This document shows positions 36,987 through 46,500 of a stretch of 58,000 bases of DNA, piece by piece (within the stretch, counting starts at the first letter, position 1; each line of letters opens with the position of its first letter). A program made the position numbers and the translations under genes. The notes below the pieces were generated by a model. It did not search any database. It was not told the origin of the DNA and was given only the letters and a program-made list of their open reading frames with translations. The DNA is taken from assembly GCA_001577345.1 (NCBI GenBank), contig LSLI01000011.1:1-58000 (forward strand), given 5' to 3'. The DNA is from Candidatus Gallionella acididurans (GTDB lineage: Bacteria; Pseudomonadota; Gammaproteobacteria; Burkholderiales; Gallionellaceae).

Positions 36987-39869
36987 TCAAGCCGGTGCAG
37001 CCTTCTCATGGGCGCTGCCGGCTTGCAGGGCAGCATGCACATGCCGCAGCAAATCAGTATCGGTATAAGGCTTGGTCAGGTAGATATCGACCCCGGCGCG
37101 CCGGGCCTGCTCGCGATGCTTTTCTGTCGAACGTGAAGTGATCATGATGATGGGCAGGTGCCGGGTGGTCTTTTCCAGGCGCAAATGCTGTGCGAGTTCC
37201 ATGCCATTCATGTTGGGCATTTCCAGATCGGTGCAGATTATGTGCGGATCGAAGGATTTAAGCACGCGAATCGCCTCCATGCCATCTCCCGCACCCTTGA
37301 CTTCATAGGCTGCATCCTGAAGTAGCTGCATCAGTCCCCTGCGTACGGAAAGCGAATCGTCCACAACCAGTATTCTGCGCACATGGCGACGGGCGGCCGC
37401 GGCCAGATCGGCGGCGGCCTTAACTGCGATCGGCGAGGCAAGCAATTCCGGAACGTTGAGCAGCGGCACCAGAGAACCGTCGCCCAGTATGGTCACGCCG
37501 GAGAGGCCGTGCACACGGGGCAGATATTTTCCCATGCTCTTTACCATTACGCTGCGGCTGTCGATGAGTTTGTCGACCAGGATCGCCTTGATGCCGTCTA
37601 TTGTGCGGATCAGGACTTTAGGCATGGCGGCAAACCGTTCAGAGCCCGGCGGCGGGGAAGGATAGCCGGTCAGCAGGGACAGATCATGCAGCGGAAAACT
37701 CTCGTCCCGCATTATGAATTGCCAGCCGGCACTGCCTGTATTTTTTTCTCCGGCGGTTTCAGCGTAATGGATCCTGCCCAGTCCGGCGGGGAACGCTTCC
37801 TTGATGTAATGAATTGGAATGGCAAAGACCTGTTCCCCCGCCTCAACCAGCAAGGTGTGCTGTGTCACCAGCGATGCCTGGAAGCGCAATACGACTTCGC
37901 ATCCGTTTCCCGGCTCCGAGCCGAGCTCTACCGTTCCCTTGATATTAGCCAGGCGAGATGCCACCACATCCAGGCCCACTCCACGCCCGGAAATTTCATT
38001 GACCTGATCCCGGGTTGAAAATCCCGGCAGCAGGACCAGACGGGCAAGTTCAGGGTAAGTGAGTTGTTGTTCCTCGCGTATCAGATTCCGTTCGACCGCC
38101 TTGGCGCGGATACGGACATAATCCAGGCCCCGACCATCATCGCGGATGGTGACGATAATTCCGGATCCCTGCCGGGAAAAATCAAGTTTGACCATGCCTT
38201 CCGGCGGCTTTCCTGCAATTGTTCTTTCCTCGGGTAATTCGATGCCATGATCAACCGCATTACGCAGGATATGCAGCAGCGGATCAGCCAGCTTGTTAAG
38301 CACATCGCCATCTATCTGGATTTCGCCGCCGGTAATTACCAGCCGTGCCTGTTTTCCCGTTTGCTGGCAAGTCTGTCGAACATTGCGCATCAGGCGCGCT
38401 GTCAAAACGCTAGCCGGGGCAAGCCGCGTTGCCGCGACCTGATACTGGAGTTCCTTGTTGATGTTGGCCTGTTGCACAACCTCGCTGCGCAAGCTGGACA
38501 CGCCGGCTTCAAGGCTGCCCGTCATTTCGCGGGCATCGGCGGTAACCTCGACCAAGGCCTGGGTAACGCCATGCAACTCTGTGTAGCGGTCCAGTTCCAG
38601 CGGATCGAAAGACCCGTCTTTTCCGGAATCGGTCCGTGCCAGCGACAGGCCGCGCAACATCACTATCTTCTCAATGTCGGTTACCTGTTGCCGGAGCGCA
38701 TAATTGTGCGATAGCAACGCGGCTGCGCGGGCAGTCAAATTCGCCACCTGCGATTCAACCCTGGCGATTACTGCGGTCATCTCGCCAACCAGCCTGAAAA
38801 TTTCATCCACGGTATTGACCGGCACACGCAGCGTTGCCTGTGCTTCGATTTCCGGTGCGGGGGCGGAGGTGACTTCCGGTTGCGGCACATCGGGTGATGC
38901 CGGCTGAACCTCGACATCGCCATCGTCGGTCATGTTGGCAATGTCGCCCGATTTGACTTTGTTTGCCCAGGCCACGATCTGATTCAAAACTTCAAATGAA
39001 TTCTCGGGCTGATCCTCGTCACCGCGAAGATAGCCCACCATTTGCGCGAGGCAATCGCTTGCCATAACCAGAGACCGGCCAAGTGCGCGCGGGGGCTTTA
39101 CCGGATTCTTTTCGAAGTATTCAAGCACGTCTTCGGTATGGTGTCCAAGTGCCGCTATTCCTCGTATCCCGACGATGCTGGCCGATCCCTTGAACGAATG
39201 CGCGATTCGTTTGGCGCTGCGCATGTCGTCAATATCCGCATCCCCCGCCGCGATCCTCGAAGTCAGCACCGCGAACTGCTCCACGCTGCCCGGAGCCTCG
39301 TCCAAAAATGCGTCATAAACTTCGCGGTCTGCATTCTCCGGCACGGCAAGGGATATGTCTTCGATACTCACGCTGGCGGGCGTATCGGCCCCGTCAAGCT
39401 GTGCCACCAGTTCCTCCGGTTCGAGCGGCGGAGTAGTCAGCAATTCGATCAAATCCAGTCTGGCAGACTCGCCAAAAGATTGCGCAAACAATGGATTCGA
39501 CAAGTACTCGGCAAGCTCCATCGATGCGTTGAAATTTGCGGGATCCTGCAAATACCCGTCTACCAATACCGGCCAGACGGCCAGATGCCGGCAGGCCAGC
39601 GCACGGACATCCCCCTGCAGAAAAATGATGCCGGGCAATATCCCGTTCAATGCGGCGCACCAGGCGCCCAACCCGGCCAGGCCGATCAGCTCGGCTGTTT
39701 GGCCGATACGCTCCAGCTGGGTGGCGTAATCTTCCAATGCTTCCATCAACCGCGGATCGTCATCGGCGGCAGTGGCTATTGCATTTGTCCAGCGCTCGAA
39801 ATCTGCGGTGGTTTGCGCAAGCTCCTTGCGCATTTCGGAAAAAAACGGGGTGAGCGCTTCTATAGCCAT
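36987..39869 (-). CDS. Hybrid CheA-type histidine kinase with receiver (ChpA-like, second module)
   Basis: A 960-aa kinase. The N-terminal helical region (about 1-140) is HPt-like but lacks the histidine. A functional-looking HPt has His224 (RIAHSFKGSASIVG). Then come dimerisation and ATPase domains (ILRNAVDHGIELPEE, IRDDGRGLDYV, ISGRGVGLDVVASR), a CheW-like domain and a C-terminal receiver with Asp881 (ICTDLEMPNMNG). The receiver end (IIMITSRSTEKHRE) closely resembles that of the large ChpA-like kinase at 43569-49184 (IIMITSRTAAKHRE), pointing to paralogy. It follows its own PilJ-like receptor gene by 37 bases. Confidence 0.92.
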   Translation of the reverse strand: MAIEALTPFFSEMRKELAQTTADFERWTNAIATAADDDPRLMEALEDYATQLERIGQTAELIGLAGLGAWCAALNGILPGIIFLQGDVRALACRHLAVWPVLVDGYLQDPANFNASMELAEYLSNPLFAQSFGESARLDLIELLTTPPLEPEELVAQLDGADTPASVSIEDISLAVPENADREVYDAFLDEAPGSVEQFAVLTSRIAAGDADIDDMRSAKRIAHSFKGSASIVGIRGIAALGHHTEDVLEYFEKNPVKPPRALGRSLVMASDCLAQMVGYLRGDEDQPENSFEVLNQIVAWANKVKSGDIANMTDDGDVEVQPASPDVPQPEVTSAPAPEIEAQATLRVPVNTVDEIFRLVGEMTAVIARVESQVANLTARAAALLSHNYALRQQVTDIEKIVMLRGLSLARTDSGKDGSFDPLELDRYTELHGVTQALVEVTADAREMTGSLEAGVSSLRSEVVQQANINKELQYQVAATRLAPASVLTARLMRNVRQTCQQTGKQARLVITGGEIQIDGDVLNKLADPLLHILRNAVDHGIELPEERTIAGKPPEGMVKLDFSRQGSGIIVTIRDDGRGLDYVRIRAKAVERNLIREEQQLTYPELARLVLLPGFSTRDQVNEISGRGVGLDVVASRLANIKGTVELGSEPGNGCEVVLRFQASLVTQHTLLVEAGEQVFAIPIHYIKEAFPAGLGRIHYAETAGEKNTGSAGWQFIMRDESFPLHDLSLLTGYPSPPPGSERFAAMPKVLIRTIDGIKAILVDKLIDSRSVMVKSMGKYLPRVHGLSGVTILGDGSLVPLLNVPELLASPIAVKAAADLAAAARRHVRRILVVDDSLSVRRGLMQLLQDAAYEVKGAGDGMEAIRVLKSFDPHIICTDLEMPNMNGMELAQHLRLEKTTRHLPIIMITSRSTEKHREQARRAGVDIYLTKPYTDTDLLRHVHAALQAGSAHEKAAPA

Positions 39870-39906
39870 AGGGGTTTAATTATGAGCCCATACTCCGCTG
39901 ACTGGT

Positions 39907-41745
39907 TCAGCGGATAAAAATCTGGGTTTGTTCACTTTCCGTTTCCAATGTGGACGGCAACTTGAACACCGAAATCGCACTCACCAATTTCTGCGATGCC
40001 GACACGAGGCTCGCGGCACTCTGGTTTTGTGCAACCAGCTGTTCGGCAGTTTTCTCGGTGAACTGTGCGATCTCATCCGCGGCGGCGCGCAACACCACGG
40101 CAATCTTGGTCTGCTCAGCGGAACTGTTGGCAATCGTGGCAACCAATCGCACCAGCCGCGCCGTGGCCTCATGCGTCTCGCGCATCCTTTCGCCGGCGTT
40201 GTGCGCCAGTTCGGATTCCTTGATCACCTGCTCGATGGTCTTGTTCACCGTTGCAATGGTATCGTTGGTTTCGACCTGTATGTTCTGAACCAGTTTGGCA
40301 ATTTGCCCGGTGGCCTGGCGCGAATTCTCCGCAAGGCGCTGAACCTCTTCCGCCACCACAGCAAATCCGCGCCCCGCCTCTCCAGCCATCGCGGCCTGCA
40401 TCGCGGCATTGAGCGATAGCACGTGGGTGCGCTCGGAAATGGTATTGATCAGGTTGACAATCTGGGATATCTCCTGGGAACGTTCGGCGAGACGCTTGAT
40501 GCGTTTTTCCATTTCCGAAATGGTTTCGCGAATGGCATTCATACCGCTCAGTGTTGCCTGCACCGTCTCCATCGCGCTTTCCGTGGACTTGGTGGCCTCC
40601 GCCGCGGCCCGGTTCGAATCCCTGGCAAATATCGCCACCTCGCCTATCGAGGCCATCGCGGTTTCAAGGTTGGAAATCAGCCTCACGACGATGACATCCT
40701 CCTCCTTGGCCATCTCGTTCACCACATCCGACTGTTGTTTCATGCGCTCGGATGCATCCTCCACAACTCCCGCAACCTTGGTCACATGATGCAACACGGT
40801 TGCAGTGACATCGGTCAGCTGGTTGATCGCATCACCCAGGGTGCCGATGATGTCGTCTGTCACCGGCGCACGAACCGTCAAATCCTTCTGTGCCAATGCG
40901 CCCATGGCTGAAAACAGCCCGATCACGGAATTGTTAAGACGTTCATTTTCACTCACTGTGGATTTGAGAGACGCGATACGCTCATCCAGCAACTTGTCGA
41001 ATGCGCGTCCGACTGCCGAAAGCTCATCACGCTTACGCATATTCATGCGCACCTCGTAAACACCGCTCTCGACTTTTCTGATCCCCGACAACAAGTGATT
41101 CAACGGATTCGAGATGCCCCGATAAACGTAGGTGGCAAGGAACACAAGCAGCACGCATACCACACCAGCCCCGGCGATATAAGCGGTGCTTTCGATTTTC
41201 ATGGTCTGTTCCGCGTTTTTGCGAAAATCCCCGGCATCGGCAGCAATCAGGGCGTTCAGCGTTGTCCGGGCTGCTTTCAGCTTGCTGAACTTGTCGGTGA
41301 ACTCGGTTAGCTGGACATCGGTGCCCGCACCACCTGCCAGTGCTTGAGTTGCGACACTGCGCGCCGATTTTGCAAAATCATCCGCCCCCGCGCGAATAAT
41401 CCCGACCGCCTGCCGGGTTTTTTCCGGAAATGCTTCGGAGTTCATCTGTATAACGATGCCGCTGAGTGACTTGAGGGTGCCATCCAGGCTTTTTAATGCC
41501 TCACCGTAAGTCACCGTATTGCCGATTTTGGCCTCGCGCACGATCTGCAGCACTTCGCTTTGCGCCTGTTCGAGAACCTGGTTCAGCTGCAATTGGGTAT
41601 TGATCGCACCGAAATTATCCTGTGTACGAGAGACAACATCGCCCAGCCAGGACGTTACGCAGTAGCCTGCCGCGCTCACCAGGATGGTGAACGACAGCGA
41701 GACGAAGCTAAAGGCTATCAATTTGGCGCGTACAGTTGCAAACAT
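39907..41745 (-). CDS. PilJ-like methyl-accepting protein (second module)
   Basis: Inner-membrane receptor of 612 aa with helices at about residues 8-30 and 192-212, a periplasmic domain between them, HAMP, and a signalling hairpin. The tip reads [19 protein letters not shown], followed by [13 protein letters not shown], matching the PilJ type rather than the chemotaxis type. The start at 41745 follows CAGGAGA. It is paired with the hybrid kinase just downstream. The C-terminus has no CheR tether. Confidence 0.92.
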   Translation of the reverse strand: MFATVRAKLIAFSFVSLSFTILVSAAGYCVTSWLGDVVSRTQDNFGAINTQLQLNQVLEQAQSEVLQIVREAKIGNTVTYGEALKSLDGTLKSLSGIVIQMNSEAFPEKTRQAVGIIRAGADDFAKSARSVATQALAGGAGTDVQLTEFTDKFSKLKAARTTLNALIAADAGDFRKNAEQTMKIESTAYIAGAGVVCVLLVFLATYVYRGISNPLNHLLSGIRKVESGVYEVRMNMRKRDELSAVGRAFDKLLDERIASLKSTVSENERLNNSVIGLFSAMGALAQKDLTVRAPVTDDIIGTLGDAINQLTDVTATVLHHVTKVAGVVEDASERMKQQSDVVNEMAKEEDVIVVRLISNLETAMASIGEVAIFARDSNRAAAEATKSTESAMETVQATLSGMNAIRETISEMEKRIKRLAERSQEISQIVNLINTISERTHVLSLNAAMQAAMAGEAGRGFAVVAEEVQRLAENSRQATGQIAKLVQNIQVETNDTIATVNKTIEQVIKESELAHNAGERMRETHEATARLVRLVATIANSSAEQTKIAVVLRAAADEIAQFTEKTAEQLVAQNQSAASLVSASQKLVSAISVFKLPSTLETESEQTQIFIR

Positions 41746-41777
41746 GACTTTCTCCTGAAATGCCAATCAAAATTTCA

Positions 41778-41800
41778 GGGCGCAGCCTGTCGCTGCGCCC
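41778..41800 (-). terminator. Strong hairpin between the CheW-like and PilJ-like genes of the second module
   Basis: GGGCGCAGC (41778-41786) and GCTGCGCCC (41792-41800) form a perfect 9-bp stem around 5 bases. On the minus strand it is followed by TGAAATTTTG, a weak T-run. It may attenuate transcription into the receptor and kinase genes or protect the upstream mRNA end. Confidence 0.5.
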
Positions 41801-41849
41801 CGATGCGGAATGTGGTTGTCGAGCACGAATATTGCGGTCATCAAAGGTG

Positions 41850-42383
41850 TCAGAGGGGCGCAGGCTCGACAAGAAAAACCGAATCGAAAAACGCGTCGGT
41901 ATCAAGGTCGATCCAGATATCCCGTCCCTCCCTGTACGCACCCTTGGCGCAAGCGGCAATGGGATGGCCGATTTCCGCAAGGCTGACGCGGTCATCGTCC
42001 ACGAATTTTTTGCGTTCCGGCAGGCTGCTGGTGGTTATCCCCACTGCCCCGTCCCCGCGCCCGCACACCAGCAACCACGGGTTCTCCGCGCCTTCGTGAC
42101 GGACGCCAAACAGGTCGGCCATGTCTATCACCGGCACCACCCGTCCATGGCGATTCACCAGGCCTTTTACTCCGCGGGGCGCTCCGGGCAGGCGGAACAG
42201 CGGCGGCATAGCCACCACTTCGCTGGCACTCTCCATGCTCACGAGCAACCTGAGGTCCCCGACTTGAAATCCCCGGCGATGGATGTGGAGCGCGTGTTCA
42301 GCTTCAACAAGCAGGCGAGCTGCAATTTCGGCATCGACCTGCGACTTTAGAACATTTATATCTATAGATTGGACAGAATTCAT
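41850..42383 (-). CDS. PilI/CheW-like coupling protein (second module)
   Basis: A 177-aa protein with a single CheW domain after a short helical N-terminal extension. FQVGDLRLLVSMESASEVV, GVKGLVNRHGRVVPVIDMADLF and LLVCGRGDGAVGI fit the PilI/FrzA type. It lies between the regulator gene upstream and the PilJ-like receptor gene. ATG 42383 and GTG 42392 are both possible, and neither has a good ribosome site. Confidence 0.87.
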   Translation of the reverse strand: MNSVQSIDINVLKSQVDAEIAARLLVEAEHALHIHRRGFQVGDLRLLVSMESASEVVAMPPLFRLPGAPRGVKGLVNRHGRVVPVIDMADLFGVRHEGAENPWLLVCGRGDGAVGITTSSLPERKKFVDDDRVSLAEIGHPIAACAKGAYREGRDIWIDLDTDAFFDSVFLVEPAPL

Positions 42384-42588
42384 CTGTGGCACTTGTCAGA
42401 AATTAAATATATTGCAAATTGATTATATCGGCGTATTGCCCTGTACGCACAGCACGTTTCCCGTTCCCGTTTGCATCCGCTACCCGCCGTTTTTCAGACC
42501 AGCCGAATCCCCCGGGCAGTTAAGGTACTTCTGTCGCTCCGGGCCGGAATTAGCCCGCCGGATCATAATGCGCTGCAGATATTCATGA

Positions 42589-43458
42589 TCAATTGAGCCG
42601 CAGAAACCTGGCTATCGTTGCTAGCAACTTTTCTTCGTCGACCGGCTTGGTGAGATAGGCATCGCAACCTGACATCGAGCCGCGGATCTTGTCGAAAGGC
42701 GAGTCCTTGCTGGTCAGCATAACGACCGCCGATTTTTGTGCGGACCTATTGGACTTGATCAGTTTGCACACCTGGTATCCGTCTATCCCCGGCATGACGA
42801 CATCCAAAAAAATACAGGTGTAATGTTTCTGTCCGGTAAAACCGATCGCTTGTTCGCCGTTCTCGGCATAGTCCACGTTGAAATTGAACGGGGCCAGTTT
42901 ATTCTTCATGAATTCCCGCACTGTCAGGTTGTCATCCACCACCAGCACGGATTCGATCCGGGGATTTTGCGCGCGCCAGACACCGGAAATCTCGCCTGCC
43001 GACATTTGTGCTTTTGCGGCGGGAATCTGCAAGGCAGCTTCTTCGATCCCGGCATCCGGTTGCATGTCCGGACTTTTTGCCGCGCCCAAGGGTCTTGCCG
43101 TGCCGGGTGCCAATGCAGGTGCCGGTGTTTCGCTTGGCCGCGATCCGATCGCAACGTCAAACGCCTGAAAGAGTTTCATCCATCTTATCGGGCGCGCAAG
43201 GAGGGGCCAGCCGGTTCCGCGGTTTGAGTCGCCAACCATGATCGTCGGGATGACGCCCGACGCATTACGTTCGCCCAGCAACCTGACTGCCGCGATGTCA
43301 TTCGCATCGACCAGAAGAATATCCGGGGGTATTTCGAACGCATTATGCCGCGCAAACTTCGGCACGCGACGCGAAGACAGGTCGAACACGCTGGTCAACG
43401 CCATCAGCTCGGTCTGGTTGAAGCCGATCACTTCAACCGAATAGGTATCTTTTTTCAT
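42589..43458 (-). CDS. Response regulator with N-terminal pseudo-receiver and C-terminal PilG-like receiver
   Basis: A 289-aa protein. The first about 100 residues have a receiver-like alternation (PDILLVDANDIAAVRLL) but no acidic pocket or conserved Thr/Lys arrangement. A Pro/Ala linker follows, then a complete receiver: VLVVDDNLTV, phospho-acceptor Asp219 in IFLDVVMPGIDGYQ, and MLTSKDSPFDKIRG. That last stretch matches PilG here (MLTSKDTLFDRARG), so this is probably the PilG equivalent of the second module. There is no output domain. Confidence 0.9.
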   Translation of the reverse strand: MKKDTYSVEVIGFNQTELMALTSVFDLSSRRVPKFARHNAFEIPPDILLVDANDIAAVRLLGERNASGVIPTIMVGDSNRGTGWPLLARPIRWMKLFQAFDVAIGSRPSETPAPALAPGTARPLGAAKSPDMQPDAGIEEAALQIPAAKAQMSAGEISGVWRAQNPRIESVLVVDDNLTVREFMKNKLAPFNFNVDYAENGEQAIGFTGQKHYTCIFLDVVMPGIDGYQVCKLIKSNRSAQKSAVVMLTSKDSPFDKIRGSMSGCDAYLTKPVDEEKLLATIARFLRLN

Positions 43459-43568
43459 TGCGTTCTTTAGTATTCTGGAACTTGATCAGCAGGATTTAAA
43501 TTTACCAGGTCCGCCAGCCAACAAGTTTTCGGGGGGGGTCAGTGCTATTCGGGATTTAACACCCCCGC

Positions 43569-46500
43569 CTATTTATGCACGGCCATAAAGTCGGCGATAT
43601 TCTGCAACAGGACATCTTCCTGGTAGGGCTTTCCAAGATAGGTATTGACGCCCAGTTGCATCGCGTATTCACGATGTTTGGCTGCCGTACGGGAGGTGAT
43701 CATGATAATCGGCAGATCAAGAGTTTTGGGATCACGACGCAAATGTTTTGCAAGCGCGAATCCGTCCATGCGCGGCATTTCGATATCCAGAAGCATCACA
43801 TCGGGAGTGAATTCCGCCAGTTTTTCCAGCGCATCGACGCCGTCCGTTGCGGTAATCACCTGATAGCCGGCACGCAGCAGCATGCGCGTGGTGATCTTGC
43901 GCACGGTGAGGGAATCATCAACCACCATGATCAAGGGCTGGGTAACAAGCGGCTTGACGCTGGCCGCCTTGCCTGACTTCCCGGTGACGCCGCTACGCTG
44001 CGCCAACTGGATCGGGTTCAGGATCAGCAACACCCCGCCGCTGCCCAGCACCGTTGCACCGGCTACCCATGGCATTCTCGCCAGTTGCGGGCCGATATTT
44101 TTCACCATGACTTCCTGCTTGCCCAGAAACTCGTCAACATGCAAAGCAATTCTTTGTTCACCGCTGCGCAACAGCAGAATTGCGTTCCGCGGCAAATTTT
44201 CCTCGTCCGCATCCTGTTTTCCAAGAATATGGGGCAAGTAGTGCAAAGGATAGATGGCGTCCCGCCATTCGATTTGCCCGGCGCTGTGCAAGGACTCCAT
44301 ATCCGCCAATTTCACCTGCTGGACTTGTTCGATCATCGTGGCAGGGATGCCGTAGTTTGTTTCACCGGCACGCACCAGCAATATCTGCGAGACTGCAAGT
44401 GTCAGCGGCAAATGAATGACAAAACTTGTACCCTGCCCGCTCCTTGAGCTGACATCGATGCGTCCGCCCAGCGCCGATATCTCGCTACGAACCACATCCA
44501 TACCAACACCGCGTCCTGCAATCTCTGTGACTTCAGTCGCCGTGGAAAGTCCGGGCGTGAAGATCAATTGGGTCAATTGATCCTCGCTCAACTGTTCACC
44601 TGCCTGCAGCGTGCCGTTGATTATGGCTCTCTCGCGCAATTTCGCAAAATTCAAGCCGGCCCCGTCATCGCTGAACTCAAACACGACTTCATTGCTCTCC
44701 TGACGCAAGTTCAGGCGAATCTCGCCGATCGGATGCTTGCCGCTCTGCGCGCGCAACTGCTCGCTTTCCAGGCCGTGCACTATGGAGTTGCGCAGCAGGT
44801 GCTCGAACGGCGCAATCATTTTTTCCAACACGCTGCGATCCAGCTCCACATTCGTGCCCTGCAACTCAAGGTTGGCGCGCTTGTTCAGTTCCTTGCCGGT
44901 TTGCCGCACGATGCGGTACAGGCGATCTGCAATACTGTCGAACGATACCATGCGCACATTCATCAAACCCTGCTGCAGCTCGCGGCTAAGCCGCCCTTGT
45001 GCCAGCATCGAAGCGGCGGTTTCATTCAGGTGCTCCAGCATGGATTGCTGGACGGTTTGCACGTCATGCACACTCTCGTTCATGAAGCGCGTCAATTCCT
45101 GCAGGCGGGTGAACCGGTCGAATTCGAGTGGGTCGAACTGATCCGCGTGATCTTTTGCCAGCGAGACCCGCGCCTGCATCTGGCTTTCAGCCTGAATTTC
45201 AACCTCCCGCAACTGCTGGCGCAACCGTGCAACACTGGCAGTCAATTCCAGCAAGCCCTCCTTGTAGACGCGCATCTCGGTTTCCATGCGCGAACGGACC
45301 ACGCTGATTTCACCGGCTTCATTAACCAACCTGTCCACCACGTCGGCGCGGACACGCAACATGTTGCCGAGCGCAGCGCCCGGTTCCCCTCGCCGGTCAG
45401 CTCTGCGCTCCAAACCGGCAGGCTGATCCGCTGCGCGCCTGAATGGGGTAGCGGCAGGAATTTTCACCTGCATGATTTCGGCCGCGGGCTTGCCACCGCG
45501 CAATTCCTCGAGCAAGGCGGTGATCCGGTCATAATCACTTTCCAGCGTATCCCAATATCCCGCCTGACCACGCTGGTGCGAAGCCGCCACGCGGCCTTCC
45601 ATTTCATGGGCAATTTCACCGATACGCATCGCGCCTACCATGCGCGAACTGCCTTTCATGGTATGCAGCAGGCGCTTTAATGATTGCACCTGCAGTTCAT
45701 CCAGCGGGGATTCGCGCAACAGGCGCAGCCCCTCGCCGATCCTGGGGCCCAATTCATCGGCTTCCTCGATGAACACGGGTAGAAGTTGTTCGTCCAGATC
45801 GTCGTAGACTGTGGGTTCGCTACCTTCCTCAACCGCAATGGCGGGCTCTGCGATAAGCAGCGTATTCCGCAGTATTGCCGCGAAGTCGGCGGCCGGCACT
45901 TCTCCGGTGGTTGTGCCGCGATCGCCGCCACTTTCGTCACCGGACAGGATTGTGTTCATATCATCGCCGGCCTGGAATTCGACCGCATCGATATACGTTT
46001 CAAACCGCTCGACAGGCAGGGTCGGATGCAACGCCATATCCTCCGCCATGACCGGCTCCTCAGGCAGGCTGCTTTTGCCGGCATCGCCCAGCCACTGCGC
46101 TGCCGATTGCTGTTCCGCATGCGGAATGGCTGCCGCATCATTTTCTTCCGGGACAGCGGCAAATTTGCCCATATCAGCCAACAGGCCGGCAAATAGCTCG
46201 TCGTTGATTTCGGGCTTGTCCGTTTCAGGTTGCCGGTTTTGCGATAGCGATGGTGAAGCGTGAGTCGTGGCTTCCGGCGAGTCGGCGACTTCCATGGCTG
46301 CATCGCCAAGCCTGTCCTTGTCGGCCAATAATTGGGCAACCAGGTCGCTGCGCACCGCCGGTATCTGCTGGTCACCGATGTCATGCAACATTCCATCCAG
46401 TGCGGCAATCGACTGGTCCAGCATATTCAACTGGCTGTCGCCCAGCGTGAATACGTGATCCACGCGCACCACCAGCCAGCCTTCCAGCGCGGACGCCAAC

